In this document: positions 7,569-16,275 of the stretch, one piece after another
How positions within the stretch are numbered: the stretch's first letter is position 1
Layout of the letters: every line of letters begins with the position of its first letter
Source of the DNA: GCA-2731375 sp046582635
GTDB lineage: Bacteria > Pseudomonadota > Alphaproteobacteria > GCA-2731375
Direction of reading: 5' to 3'
Length of the DNA stretch: 26,325 bases
Assembly: GCA_046582635.1 (NCBI GenBank)
Contig: JAYGEA010000164.1
Location: 1-26,325, forward strand
The notes under the pieces: model-generated
Told to the model about the DNA's origin: nothing
The model's input: only the letters and a program-made list of their open reading frames with translations
Database searches by the model: none
Program-made: the position numbers and the translations under genes

Positions 7569-9056
7569 TCAGCGGGAAAATTCTGACCGCGCCCGTTCGA
7601 ACAGGGCGCGCCGGTCAATCTTATTGGTGCCGGCAAGGGGCAGTTCTTCCAGCAAGCCGATGAAACGGGGATGCCGGTAGGCCGGGCCGTTGGCAAGGGT
7701 GAATTGTTTTATGTCTGTCACATCCGCCGTGCTGCTTGGCTTGGCCACCACGAAAGCCACGGGGATATGCTGTTTGATGTCGTCGGGAAAGGCGATCACG
7801 GCGGCTTGGGCGACATCCGCGTGTTGTTCCAGTAAACGTTCGACTTCGGCCGGATAGACGTTCTCGCCGCCGCAGACGAACATATCGTCGGCCCGGCCGA
7901 CAAAAAAGAAAAAGCCGCCCCCGTCCCGCCGCATGATATCGCCGGTGTCGTACCATCCGTCATGGAGGCATTTATCGGTTTCCTCCGGCCGGTTCAAATA
8001 TCCCGGCATCACCGCCTTGTTGCGGACCCACAGCACGCCCTGGTTCCCGTCCGGGCCATCCCGGAGTTCCAATTCCGTATGGTCGCCTGGATAACCAATG
8101 GATAATTTCGGTATCGCAAGGCCGTCGGGGTGGGGCCCGAACGCCACCGGGCTGGATTCCGTCGTGCCCCAGCTGTTGGAAATCGCCGCGCCTGGGAAGA
8201 TCTCGGCTGCCTTGTCGAACAAAGCCTCGCTTAACGGGGCGGAGCCCATGATCACCCGTTCCACGGAAGACAGATCCAGCCGCCGAATGGTTTCCGCCTC
8301 CCGCACCGCCATGGCAATCATGGTTGGGACGGAGGTTAGGACATGGCAGCGATGGGCGGCGGCTGTTTCCAGATAGCGGATGGGCGAGAACTGTTGCAAC
8401 AGCACGATGGCGCCGCCGGTCATGGCGGTCATGGCGCTGAGGATCAGGCCGTTCATATGATAAAGCGGCGCGGCCACCAGAACCCGGTTGCCGCCCATGG
8501 GCGGCAATGAATTGCGCATCAGCTCGCAAGCCCAGACATAACCGCCGTGGGTCAGCGGCACGCCCTTTGGCAGGCCCGTGGAGCCGGATGTGTAGAGAAT
8601 AGTTGCATGCTCTTCCACCTCCATTTCCAGCGGTGTAAATGGTCCCGGATCAGCCAAGTCCAGCCATTCTTCCGCCAGATGAATTTCGATGATGGGTCGT
8701 TCCCGTACTAGATGCCGCCAGTCCCCATCGGCCAATACCAATTGTACGTCCGCGTCCGTGATGATGTGATCAACCGTTGCTTTCGGCAGTTTGTAGTTGA
8801 TGGGCACGGCCACCAGACCGGCCCGCATGATGCCGAAATAGGCCAATAGATATTCGGCGCTGTTGCCCGCCAGAATTGCCACCGCCTGACCCCGCGTCAA
8901 ACCCCGCGCAGCGAGACCCCGGGCGACGGCGTCGGCGGTCGCATGGAATTCGCCCAGGGCAATGTCCCGGGCGCTGTCGTCCGACGCGACTTCGGTCAGC
9001 CAGATGGCGTCCGGTGCCGCGTCACGGGGAATGATCTCGCCAAGATTATGAACCAT
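7569..9056 (-). CDS. AMP-dependent acyl-CoA synthetase/ligase
   Basis: An ANL-superfamily acyl-activating enzyme, 495 residues, which adenylates a carboxylic acid and transfers it to CoA. Motifs are intact: phosphate loop YTSGSTGLPKG (155-165), substrate-loop SNSWGTTE (293-300), YDTGD (369-373), hinge region GRADDMFVCGGENVYP (387-402) and the catalytic lysine in the C-terminal subdomain, NKIDRR (Lys479). The substrate cannot be read from sequence; medium/long-chain fatty acids or aromatic acids are common for this group. ATG 9056 starts just before the conserved region, without a clear ribosome-binding site. The gene is convergent with the interrupted diguanylate cyclase and about 157 nt from the DUF547 gene upstream on the same strand. 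Confidence 0.92.
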   Translation of the reverse strand: MVHNLGEIIPRDAAPDAIWLTEVASDDSARDIALGEFHATADAVARGLAARGLTRGQAVAILAGNSAEYLLAYFGIMRAGLVAVPINYKLPKATVDHIITDADVQLVLADGDWRHLVRERPIIEIHLAEEWLDLADPGPFTPLEMEVEEHATILYTSGSTGLPKGVPLTHGGYVWACELMRNSLPPMGGNRVLVAAPLYHMNGLILSAMTAMTGGAIVLLQQFSPIRYLETAAAHRCHVLTSVPTMIAMAVREAETIRRLDLSSVERVIMGSAPLSEALFDKAAEIFPGAAISNSWGTTESSPVAFGPHPDGLAIPKLSIGYPGDHTELELRDGPDGNQGVLWVRNKAVMPGYLNRPEETDKCLHDGWYDTGDIMRRDGGGFFFFVGRADDMFVCGGENVYPAEVERLLEQHADVAQAAVIAFPDDIKQHIPVAFVVAKPSSTADVTDIKQFTLANGPAYRHPRFIGLLEELPLAGTNKIDRRALFERARSEFSR

Positions 9057-9213
9057 GTTGAGAGCAAGATACCGTGATTTGTGAGCTTGTCACATCCATT
9101 ATGATACCTTTGAAGTCGGGAATACCTCCCCGGAACGCCATTTGATAGTTGTCGTTGCCATATTCCGATCAACAATGTGCCGCGACAAATAGAGGCAAAT
9201 TTTGGCTGGGGCC

Positions 9214-10068
9214 TCAGAAATTACCGTTCAGTTGCCAATCATAAGCCGCGCGGTCCAGGCGGCCGTGTTTGGTTAATGTGTTCCGCAGGGCGGGCGCGGC
9301 GTAGTGCAAAAGGTGGGCGGTCACGCCGGCCTCGTCGCCGCCGAAATCGGCGGTGAACCAATCATAGATGGAAGAGACCACCATCTCGCCGCCCTCCAGC
9401 CGGGCGCCTCTGGGATGGTTGATGAAGGCCCGCGCGGCGGCGTCAAGCCTGGCCTCCAAGTCATCGGCCCGAAAGGCCCTTGCATCCAGATTGGGACAAC
9501 CGATGGAGGCGCAATTCAGGGCATAGTGGACCCGGGCATCGCCCCACAGGGGGCGCAGGATGCGGTGCTCGATATCGTTCAGGCTGATCGCTTCGCCTTC
9601 GATCCGCAGCAACTTCTTGCCCCACGGTCCGGAGGAGAAGAAGCCGGGGGAAATGTCTATGTCCTGAATGGTGGTGACCGGGCCGTGGTCCAAAACCACC
9701 TTGACGGTCAGGGCATTGTACAGATTTATCCAATAGGCCTTCTGTTGCGCCCGATTGTAGCCGCTGATCGGCAGGGCGGCCCACTGGGCGACCAGTTTGT
9801 CCAATGCCGCGCGATCCTCCCGGTTTACCGCGCCATAGGCGAATAAATTGATGCCCCCGGGCGAGGTTGCGAGATAGCGGCGCAAGATCTTGTCCCATGG
9901 GGAAAAATCGATTTCAACCTTGCTGCCTTCATCGGATATCCGCCAACGGGGCCAGGGCTCGGCGCTGGGGGCGGCCAGGGCTTCCAAGGAACGAAAATCC
10001 GCCCAGGAGGCAGCCGGTCCAAGGGTGAGCAGTAAAAACAGGCCAAGGACATAGGCATGAAATCTCAT
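9214..10068 (-). CDS. DUF547 domain-containing secreted protein
   Basis: 284 residues with a Sec-type signal peptide (1-23, ending ASWA). DUF547 hallmarks are QKAYWINLYNALTVKVVLDH, SLNDIEHRILR and HYALNCASIGCPNL. The family is widespread in bacteria and plants with no established reaction; conserved Cys/His positions have suggested a papain-like or thiol enzyme, but this is unproven. Its start codon overlaps the stop of the EamA transporter gene (ATGA, 10065-10068), so the two are translationally coupled and probably made together. Export points to a periplasmic role. Confidence 0.9.
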   Translation of the reverse strand: MRFHAYVLGLFLLLTLGPAASWADFRSLEALAAPSAEPWPRWRISDEGSKVEIDFSPWDKILRRYLATSPGGINLFAYGAVNREDRAALDKLVAQWAALPISGYNRAQQKAYWINLYNALTVKVVLDHGPVTTIQDIDISPGFFSSGPWGKKLLRIEGEAISLNDIEHRILRPLWGDARVHYALNCASIGCPNLDARAFRADDLEARLDAAARAFINHPRGARLEGGEMVVSSIYDWFTADFGGDEAGVTAHLLHYAAPALRNTLTKHGRLDRAAYDWQLNGNF

Positions 10069-10976
10069 GATGGTATTTCTCTCTTTGCCAGACGACGGGC
10101 GCGGGCCTCTCTATGGGCAATATATGTGGCCGAGACGACGATGATGCCACCGCCGATCCAGGTCCAGATATCCGGTTCCTCGGAGAATATGAAAAAACCC
10201 AACATGCTGGCCCAGACCAGTTGCAGGAACGTAATAGGCTGCAGGGCGGTCACCTCGGCGCAGCGAAAGGCCTGTGTCATGGCCAGGTGGCCTAGGGTGG
10301 CCAGGCCGGCGACCCCGAACAGCCAGAGCATTTCCTCTCCGCTTGGCGTTCGCCACACGTAGAGTGCGGGGGGGAACAGGGCGATGGTGACGACGAGGCC
10401 CAGGGCGGCGACAATGGTGCCATTAGATTCGGTTTCCGTCAGGCGTTTGCCGATCAACAGGGTGGCGGCGAACAGTGGCGCGGCCGCCAACTGGGCAATG
10501 GCACCCAATTCAATGGCCTTAAACCCCGGTTGCAAAATGACCATGGCACCGGCGAAACCGAACAGCACGGCCGAGATGCGCCGCATATAGAGCTTTTCGC
10601 CCAGAAACAGCGCCGCGCCGATAGTGGCGAAGATCGGTGCGGTAAAGCCCAGCGCGGTGACTTCCGCCACGGGGATATTGGCCATGGCGTAGAACCACAA
10701 CATCACGCCAACAGCTTGCAACAGTCCGCGGGCGATATGCAGGCCGTAACGATGAGGGCGATTGCGGTAGCTGCGAATTCCCCGCCAGAAAACAGGCGCC
10801 AAAAAAATCAACGCGATGGCGTAGCGCAAGAAAGCCAACTGTATGGGATGAATGGTGGCGGAAAGATGACGTACCGAGCCGGTGACAATGACGAATATCA
10901 GCCCCGCCAGAAACATCCAGGCAATCCCCTTGGCATTACCACTGCTGGCGGCAAATATCGCCCGTGGTGAAAGCAT
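10065..10976 (-). CDS. EamA/DMT-superfamily transporter
   Basis: 303 residues forming about ten hydrophobic segments arranged as two EamA repeats (about 15-145 and 155-290). The first segment is WMFLAGLIFVIVTGSVRH and the second repeat begins near LAAAPLFAATLLIGKRL. The drug/metabolite transporter family exports or takes up small metabolites, and some alphaproteobacterial members of this type move S-adenosylmethionine; the substrate here is not determinable. ATG 10976 has a good Shine-Dalgarno (GGGAG, 5 nt spacer). It is the first gene of a two-gene operon with the DUF547 gene and diverges from the ABC transporter operon. Confidence 0.9.
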   Translation of the reverse strand: MLSPRAIFAASSGNAKGIAWMFLAGLIFVIVTGSVRHLSATIHPIQLAFLRYAIALIFLAPVFWRGIRSYRNRPHRYGLHIARGLLQAVGVMLWFYAMANIPVAEVTALGFTAPIFATIGAALFLGEKLYMRRISAVLFGFAGAMVILQPGFKAIELGAIAQLAAAPLFAATLLIGKRLTETESNGTIVAALGLVVTIALFPPALYVWRTPSGEEMLWLFGVAGLATLGHLAMTQAFRCAEVTALQPITFLQLVWASMLGFFIFSEEPDIWTWIGGGIIVVSATYIAHREARARRLAKREIPS

Positions 10977-11119
10977 GCAGTCTCCCGTTCAAATGAATTG
11001 CCGCCATAATGCCACCGATCACCCGGCCATGCGCGCCCGAAGAAAGCAACCCAGCCATGCGGTGGGTGTGTACCTACTTGCGTAAATGTGTATCATTCCG
11101 ATGTTCTAGGAATAACAAA

Positions 11120-11138
11120 CGCGATGGTGACCGTCGCG
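11120..11138. promoter_or_regulatory. 19-nt imperfect palindrome upstream of the ABC importer operon
   Basis: CGCGATGGTGACCGTCGCG is a nine-pair palindrome around a central G with one T/G mismatch. It lies 24 nt before the binding-protein start. It could be an operator for a dimeric regulator or a hairpin in the 5' leader. No regulator gene is adjacent. Confidence 0.4.
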
Positions 11139-11162
11139 AAATAGAAATTTTGGGGAGATATC

Positions 11163-12341
11163 ATGAAACAGTTCGAATTCAATCGACGTATGTTGCTTAA
11201 GAGTGCGACTGCATTCGCGGCCGTGGGCGCGGCGGGCAGCTTTGGTCTGTCGGGCGCGCCGTCAAGTGCCTTGGCGGCCGGTCCGTTGAAGCTGTGGACC
11301 ATCGGTATCGCCAAGGTGGGCGCCAAGGATTGGAGTGCGATGTCGGCCCAGGCGGGCATCGAGATCCACTACAACGCCAAGAGTGCGCGGGCGGACGAGG
11401 CGATCCAGAAAATGGTCGTCGGCGACGGCTCGAAACTATATGACGCCATGTCCGACAACGGCGGTGGCATGGAAGATGCCCTGGCGTCTCAAGGCGCCGT
11501 GGTGGAGCTGGATACCTCGAAAATTCCCAACTGGAAGAATATCCTGCCGATTTACAACCCCGGTGGCGCGGCGGCGGACACCATCCGCCACAAGGGCAAG
11601 ATCGTTGCCGTGCCCTATATCTCCAATGCCGACAGCCTGGCCTATAACTATGACAAGATCGGCGCCGATCTAACGTCTTGGGAGGCTTTGTTCGATAGCC
11701 AGTTCAAGGGCCGGGCGGCCATGCAGAACGATTTCGGGCCGACCCTGACCAACACCGCGATTTATCTCAAGGAATCCGGCAAGCAGGACATCGACAATCC
11801 CTCCGACATGAGCCCGGCGGAAGTGAAGGGTGTCTGCCAATTCCTGATCGCGCAAAAGAAGAAGGGCCAGTTCCGTACCTTCTGGGATGGCTTCGGCAAT
11901 GGCCTTAATCTGCTGGCCTCGGAAGAGGTTCTGGTCTCCTCCTGCTGGGAGCCGATCCAGATCGTCGCCGCCAAGAAATCCAAGATGGACATCCGTTACG
12001 GGACCATGAAGGAAGGACATCAGACCTGGAACAATTGCTTCATGCTGACCAAGGGCGGTCTGGCGCGGGGCCAGGCGGATGCTTTCTACAAATTGATGAA
12101 CGTCTATCTCTCCACATGGTTCGGCGCCCGCACCCTGGCGACCTTTGGCTTCGGGCCGCAGATGCAGGGCGTGAATGAATACGTGGCGGCCAATCCCAAG
12201 GACTTTGACGCCGCGCTCATCGCGGCGCGTTTGGCGGGCAAGGCGGATCGCTACAAGGTCAAGGGCAATTCCTGGCAGAATGTATTCCCAACCCATATCC
12301 GGGACTATCAGGATTGGTGGGCCCGGGTCCAGGCGGCCTAA
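11163..12341 (+). CDS. ABC transporter periplasmic substrate-binding protein (PotD/PotF-type)
   Basis: 392 residues. The N-terminus has a Tat-like signal (NRRMLLK, then a hydrophobic stretch ending ALA-AG near 38), so a folded protein is exported to the periplasm. The rest fits the bacterial extracellular solute-binding family used by spermidine/putrescine-type importers: YDAMSDNGGGMEDAL, VAVPYISNADSLAYNYDKIG, SWEALFDSQFKGRAAMQND. Genes for two permeases and an ATPase follow directly, as in pot-type operons. The ligand is not certain; relatives bind polyamines but also other small organic cations or acids. A strong ribosome-binding site (GGGGAG, 6-nt spacer) supports ATG 11163. It is the first gene of the operon and diverges from the EamA/DUF547 pair. 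Confidence 0.9.
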   Translation: MKQFEFNRRMLLKSATAFAAVGAAGSFGLSGAPSSALAAGPLKLWTIGIAKVGAKDWSAMSAQAGIEIHYNAKSARADEAIQKMVVGDGSKLYDAMSDNGGGMEDALASQGAVVELDTSKIPNWKNILPIYNPGGAAADTIRHKGKIVAVPYISNADSLAYNYDKIGADLTSWEALFDSQFKGRAAMQNDFGPTLTNTAIYLKESGKQDIDNPSDMSPAEVKGVCQFLIAQKKKGQFRTFWDGFGNGLNLLASEEVLVSSCWEPIQIVAAKKSKMDIRYGTMKEGHQTWNNCFMLTKGGLARGQADAFYKLMNVYLSTWFGARTLATFGFGPQMQGVNEYVAANPKDFDAALIAARLAGKADRYKVKGNSWQNVFPTHIRDYQDWWARVQAA

Positions 12342-12360
12342 GGTCAAGACGCCCCTATAT

Positions 12361-12388
12361 GATTGCCCGTATTTGATTGCCCGAATAT
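12361..12388. repeat. 14-bp imperfect tandem repeat at the permease start
   Basis: GATTGCCCGTATTT (12361-12374) is followed by GATTGCCCGAATAT (12375-12388), and a third, weaker unit begins GATTGACGG. The repeat covers the ATG at 12387 and an alternative TTG at 12363, so it occupies the place where a ribosome-binding site would normally be. Confidence 0.75.
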
Positions 12389-13313
12389 GATTGACGGAGA
12401 CTTAGGGACGGGAGGGTACCGGAGCAAACCGGGGTCTCCCGTCCCGCTGACCCGGTTGCGTTGGCATCGATTGTTGGCCAAGGCACTGTTTCTTGGTCCT
12501 ATCATCTTCATGATGTTGTTTTTCGCCCTGCCCTTGGCCCTGACCGTTGTGTGGAGTGTGTTCGAGCGGACCATGTTCTGGATGGAGCCGGGCTTTACCC
12601 TGTTCGCGTACGAGAATTTTTTCTTTTCCGCCCGGCTGGAAAATTTCCTCTCCTCCATGTGGCATTCGTCCATTTCGGTGGTGGTCGCCTTCGTTTTTGG
12701 CTTCCCCATCGCCGTCTTCGTGCGCCGGCGCGTACCCCAGGTGGCCCAGCACCGGGTGATCTTGTTATTCATTCTGCCCTTCATGGTATCCGAGATCATC
12801 CGCATCTTTGCCCTGCGCCCGGTGCTGCAAAGGACCGGCCTGGTCAACAACGTGCTGTTGGAATTGGGCGTCATCACGGAGCCGATCACGGTAATACTCT
12901 ACACCCCCCTTGGCGTCATCATCGGCGAGGTGCTGTCGTTCCTGCCCTTCATCGTGTTCGCCGGCTTCCTGGCCATGGAAGCAGTGCCGAAGTACATCTT
13001 TGAAATCTGTGATGACCTGGGTGCACGGCCGCACCGGGTTTTCATCGATGTCATTCTGCCCCTGGCGGCACCAGGTATTTTCGCTGGTGCTGTGTTCATC
13101 TTTGTCAACGGCCTGGGCGTGGCTTTGCTGCCAAATATCCTGGGCGGTCCCGGCGCGGTGAATGCCGGGCTGATCGCCACGCAAGCCATAGCGGCCCTGG
13201 ACTTTCCCCTGGCCATGGCGGTTAACGCCATCATGATGACGACATTGCTGGGTCTGCTCTATATCGGCCACCGCCTGTTCGACCTGACCCGCATTCTGTC
13301 GCCGATAAATTAG
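12387..13313 (+). CDS. ABC transporter permease (PotB-type)
   Basis: About 308 residues with six predicted membrane segments: the first is FLGPIIFMMLFFALPLALTVVW, the last near MAVNAIMMTTLLGLLYIGH. The cytoplasmic coupling helix EICDDLGARPHRVFIDVILPLAAPG is the EAA-type motif that docks with the ATPase. It resembles the PotB/MalF-like inner subunit of spermidine/putrescine importers. ATG 12387 was chosen over TTG 12363; neither has a clear Shine-Dalgarno and both lie in the 14-bp repeat. It is 45 nt behind the binding protein and 4 nt ahead of the second permease, so co-transcription is likely. Confidence 0.9.
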   Translation: MIDGDLGTGGYRSKPGSPVPLTRLRWHRLLAKALFLGPIIFMMLFFALPLALTVVWSVFERTMFWMEPGFTLFAYENFFFSARLENFLSSMWHSSISVVVAFVFGFPIAVFVRRRVPQVAQHRVILLFILPFMVSEIIRIFALRPVLQRTGLVNNVLLELGVITEPITVILYTPLGVIIGEVLSFLPFIVFAGFLAMEAVPKYIFEICDDLGARPHRVFIDVILPLAAPGIFAGAVFIFVNGLGVALLPNILGGPGAVNAGLIATQAIAALDFPLAMAVNAIMMTTLLGLLYIGHRLFDLTRILSPIN

Positions 13314-13317
13314 CACC

Positions 13318-14208
13318 ATGGGCGATGATTACAGCAGTGTTTGGAGTTACCGCCTGAAGTGGCTGTATACCCTCATGGTGGTCTTCACATTGATGCTGCC
13401 GGTGTTCTACGTCATCTATGTTTCGTTCAACCAAAACGGCTTTGGCGCCGCCGAATATGTTTTTACATTCGAGTGGTATGGCGAAGTTTTTTCCGATCTG
13501 CTGTTGCTGGGTGCCCTGGGCAATACATTCATTCTGGCGGCGATCACCTTGGTGGTGGCGGTGCCCATGGGCCTGATTGCGGCCAAGTTCTACAAGGCGA
13601 CAGAGGCCAAATTGCTTACGGTTTCATTGCTGTTATCGCCCTTGTTCGTGCCGGCGGATATTCTCGGCTCCGCTCTGTTGGTGTTCTTCAAGAACCTGAA
13701 TATCGCCTGCGCCACTATTGGCGAATGGCTTGGCGTCGGCTGGTTTGACACCTGGTTCGAGCTGGGCTATTTCTCCGCCCTGGTCGGCTTGATCATCTAT
13801 ACCCTGCCCTACATCTTCGTGGTCATTTTAATCACCATGGGGCGCTATAACGAACAGCAGACCGAGGCCGCGCGCAGTTGCGGGGCGACCGCCTGGCAGG
13901 CCTTTGTCCAGGTCGAATTCCCGCAAATTCGCGCCGGCGTGTTCTCCGCCTGCGCCTTCACGGTGATCCTGACCTTCAACGAATACACCCGCACCTCGTT
14001 GTTGAAGGGCGGCTACGACACCATTACCTCGGTGTTGATATCGCAGATGCTGAATGAGGGCATGTCGGAACAATCCTATGCCATGAGCAGCCTGATCAGT
14101 TTCATCGCCATCGCCCTGATCGGTTCCATCATCATATACACCCTAATCCAATCGGAACGCCTGGAACGTGAAGTCCGCGCCAAGGCGGAACCCATCATGT
14201 CGGGATAG
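13318..14208 (+). CDS. ABC transporter permease (PotC-type)
   Basis: 296 residues, six membrane segments, first near LYTLMVVFTLMLPVFYVIYVSF. The EAA-type loop reads EAARSCGATAWQAFVQVEFPQIRAG, typical of the second permease (PotC) of polyamine-type importers, which pairs with the preceding permease in the membrane. It starts only 4 nt after the preceding stop and has no strong ribosome-binding site, suggesting translational coupling. The ATPase gene begins 9 nt after its stop. Confidence 0.92.
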   Translation: MGDDYSSVWSYRLKWLYTLMVVFTLMLPVFYVIYVSFNQNGFGAAEYVFTFEWYGEVFSDLLLLGALGNTFILAAITLVVAVPMGLIAAKFYKATEAKLLTVSLLLSPLFVPADILGSALLVFFKNLNIACATIGEWLGVGWFDTWFELGYFSALVGLIIYTLPYIFVVILITMGRYNEQQTEAARSCGATAWQAFVQVEFPQIRAGVFSACAFTVILTFNEYTRTSLLKGGYDTITSVLISQMLNEGMSEQSYAMSSLISFIAIALIGSIIIYTLIQSERLEREVRAKAEPIMSG

Positions 14209-14217
14209 CGTAAAATT

Positions 14218-15312
14218 ATGAACCAAGACATCGCCGTCCAAGTGACGGGCCTGGCAAAGAACTACGGCGCGGTACAAGCCCTGCGCGGCGTCGATCTGTC
14301 TATCGCCACCGGTGAATACTTTGTCCTGCTCGGTCCCTCGGGCGGTGGCAAGACCACGCTGCTGCGCCTGTTGGGCGGTTTTATCAGGCCCAGCGCCGGC
14401 CGTATCCTGTTGCACGGACACGATGTCTCGGAACAGCCCCCCAACCATCGGCCCACGTCCATGGTGTTTCAAGGCTTCGCCCTGTTTCCCCATATGACGG
14501 TGGCGCAGAACGTCGGCTATGGCCTGCGCCTGCGCAAACTGCCGAAAGCCGAAATCGACGATCGTGTCGCCGCCATGCTGGATCTGGTAGGTCTGGGCGA
14601 CTTGGCTGACCGCATGCCCCACGCCCTGTCCGGCGGCCAGCAACAACGGGTGCAATTGGGTCGGTCCCTGGTGCTGGAGACCGATATCCTGTTGCTGGAT
14701 GAGCCGTTGGCGGCCCTGGATGCCAAGCTGCGCAAGGATATGTGCCTGGAATTGAAACACCTGCAGGAACAGGTGGGCATCACCTTCGTGCATGTGACCC
14801 ATAACCAGGAAGAAGCCATGACCGTAGCCGACAACATGGCCATCATCGCCGACGGCGAATTGGTGGAGATCGGCACGGCCCGCGATCTGTACGAAAACCC
14901 CCGCCGTCGTTTTACGGCCGATTTCATTGGCGAGACCAATATTTTCGACGGCACCGTCACGGGGGTGAGTAACGGCGAGGTGGCGGTGGATTTGGGTTTT
15001 GCCGCCCTGTCCGTCGATGGCAATGGACAATCCCCCAATGTGGGCGCCGACGTTTCGGTCTCGATCCGCTCCGAATTGGTGCAGGTCTTGCGCCCCGGTG
15101 CCGCGGCGACCGCTGAGCAACAGACTTTGACGGCCAGTTATGGCGAGGCCGTCTATCTTGGCCTGGCCACATCCCACGTGGCGGCCTTGCCCAATGGTCG
15201 GGCCGTCGTGGCCCGCCATGTTTCCTCCGGCCTGGCGCCCGATGCGATTGCGCCGGGATCGAGCGTGGAAATGGCCTGGCCACGATCCATGATGCGCCTG
15301 CACTTATCTTGA
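14218..15312 (+). CDS. ABC transporter ATP-binding protein (PotA-type)
   Basis: 364 residues. The nucleotide-binding domain has Walker A GPSGGGKT (39-46), Q-loop MVFQGFALFP (82-91), signature LSGGQQQ (137-143), Walker B ILLLDEP (157-163) and the switch histidine in HVTHNQEEA (His195). The C-terminal third (about 240-360) is a TOBE-type regulatory domain, as in PotA/MalK. It powers the two permeases encoded just upstream. The Q-loop has FQGFALFPHM where FQ(S/N)YALFPHM is usual, a mild variation. Probably cytoplasmic and membrane-associated. Confidence 0.94.
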   Translation: MNQDIAVQVTGLAKNYGAVQALRGVDLSIATGEYFVLLGPSGGGKTTLLRLLGGFIRPSAGRILLHGHDVSEQPPNHRPTSMVFQGFALFPHMTVAQNVGYGLRLRKLPKAEIDDRVAAMLDLVGLGDLADRMPHALSGGQQQRVQLGRSLVLETDILLLDEPLAALDAKLRKDMCLELKHLQEQVGITFVHVTHNQEEAMTVADNMAIIADGELVEIGTARDLYENPRRRFTADFIGETNIFDGTVTGVSNGEVAVDLGFAALSVDGNGQSPNVGADVSVSIRSELVQVLRPGAAATAEQQTLTASYGEAVYLGLATSHVAALPNGRAVVARHVSSGLAPDAIAPGSSVEMAWPRSMMRLHLS

Positions 15313-15338
15313 TAAATTTTTAGCGAGGAGAACATTAG

Positions 15339-15740
15339 ATGTCCGAAAGCGAGCTTTACAAAAAAGGCCGGGAAATCCGCCGCCAGTTGATGGGCGACGC
15401 CATGGTCGAGGACATGGCGAAGAATACCTATACCAACCCAACCATGGAAAAGTTCAGCCAGTTCACATCCGAAGCGGTGTTCGGCATGCTCTGGGGCCGG
15501 CCGAGCCTTGATTTGAAGCTGCGCACCCTGATCTGCGTCGTTTCCGATACCTGTACCGGCCGCTGGCCGGAACTGGGCATCCACGTGCGCATGGCCCTGC
15601 GTCAGGGCTGGACCGAGGATGAGCTGGGCGAGGTGTTGCTGCATCTCTCGGGCTACATCGGCGTGCCCTCCGTGCGGGAGGCCATGATCATCGCCAACGA
15701 AGTGTTCGAGGACATGGCGGCGAATGGCGCCGGGGACTGA
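15339..15740 (+). CDS. Carboxymuconolactone decarboxylase (CMD) family protein, PcaC-like
   Basis: 133 residues, all-helical CMD fold. The conserved part runs from SLDLKLRTLICVVSDTCTG through RWPELGIHVRMALRQGWT to EDELGEVLLHLSGYIGVPSVREAM, close in pattern to 4-carboxymuconolactone decarboxylase PcaC. The CxxC redox pair of AhpD-type members is absent (the cysteines are CVVSDTC). So decarboxylase, lactonase-type or related chemistry is more likely than peroxidase reduction, but the substrate is not known. A good ribosome-binding site (GAGGAG, about 9 nt spacer) precedes ATG 15339. It lies 26 nt after the ABC ATPase, so it is probably the last gene of that operon and may act on the imported compound. 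Confidence 0.88.
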   Translation: MSESELYKKGREIRRQLMGDAMVEDMAKNTYTNPTMEKFSQFTSEAVFGMLWGRPSLDLKLRTLICVVSDTCTGRWPELGIHVRMALRQGWTEDELGEVLLHLSGYIGVPSVREAMIIANEVFEDMAANGAGD

Positions 15741-15761
15741 TCCCCGGGGGTATTCGCCCCT

Positions 15762-16196
15762 CTAAACCGGTTCGGCGATGAATACCGGGATCTTCCGGTC
15801 GGTTTTTTCCTGATATTCATTGTAGGGCGGATAGGCGGCCGCGCTGGCCTCCCACAAGGGGCCACGCTCGGCATCGTCCGTGACCTCACGGACACGCATT
15901 TTATATACTTCGGTCTTGTCGCGGATTTCCACATCCGGGTTGGCGCGCAGGTTGTAGACCCAGACCGGGTTCTCCGGGCGCCCGCCGTAGGAGCCGACCA
16001 GGACATAATTGCCGTCCACCTCAACCCGCATCAGCGGAATTTTGCGAATGCCGCCCGTCTTGTTGCCCTTGTGGGTGACGATGATGCAGGGCAGGCCGGA
16101 TTCCCGTAGCGTGGTGCCTTCGGTGCCGCCGCTGCTCTCGTACAGCTCAACCTGCTCGCGGACCCAATCCATGGTGGGGGGAATGTAATCAGTCAT
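15762..16196 (-). CDS. Nitroreductase/DUF385 family deazaflavin (F420)-type protein
   Basis: 144 residues with a split-barrel flavin/deazaflavin fold of the Ddn/DUF385 group. Characteristic stretches are LPCIIVTHKGNKTGGIRKIPLMRVEVDGNYVLVGSYGG and NPVWVYNLRANPDVEIRDKTEVY. In mycobacteria, relatives use reduced F420 to reduce quinones or nitroimidazoles. In a proteobacterium the cofactor may be F420, FMN or another ligand, and no F420 biosynthesis gene is in this window. ATG 16196 has an AGGA ribosome-binding site 8 nt upstream. The gene is convergent with the CMD gene and sits downstream of phaC/crotonase on the same strand, separated by 79 nt. Confidence 0.85.
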   Translation of the reverse strand: MTDYIPPTMDWVREQVELYESSGGTEGTTLRESGLPCIIVTHKGNKTGGIRKIPLMRVEVDGNYVLVGSYGGRPENPVWVYNLRANPDVEIRDKTEVYKMRVREVTDDAERGPLWEASAAAYPPYNEYQEKTDRKIPVFIAEPV

Positions 16197-16275
16197 GGGG
16201 AAATTCCTATCTCAGTTGTAAAATTCGGGGCAATGTCTGGCGCGGACGATAGCACTTTTCATATATTGGTGCGGA

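Noticed and set aside
14143..15303. 386-codon open frame antisense to the ABC ATPase gene
   Set aside because: The plus strand has all ATPase motifs. The antisense product is His/Gln/Gly-rich and unstructured in appearance.
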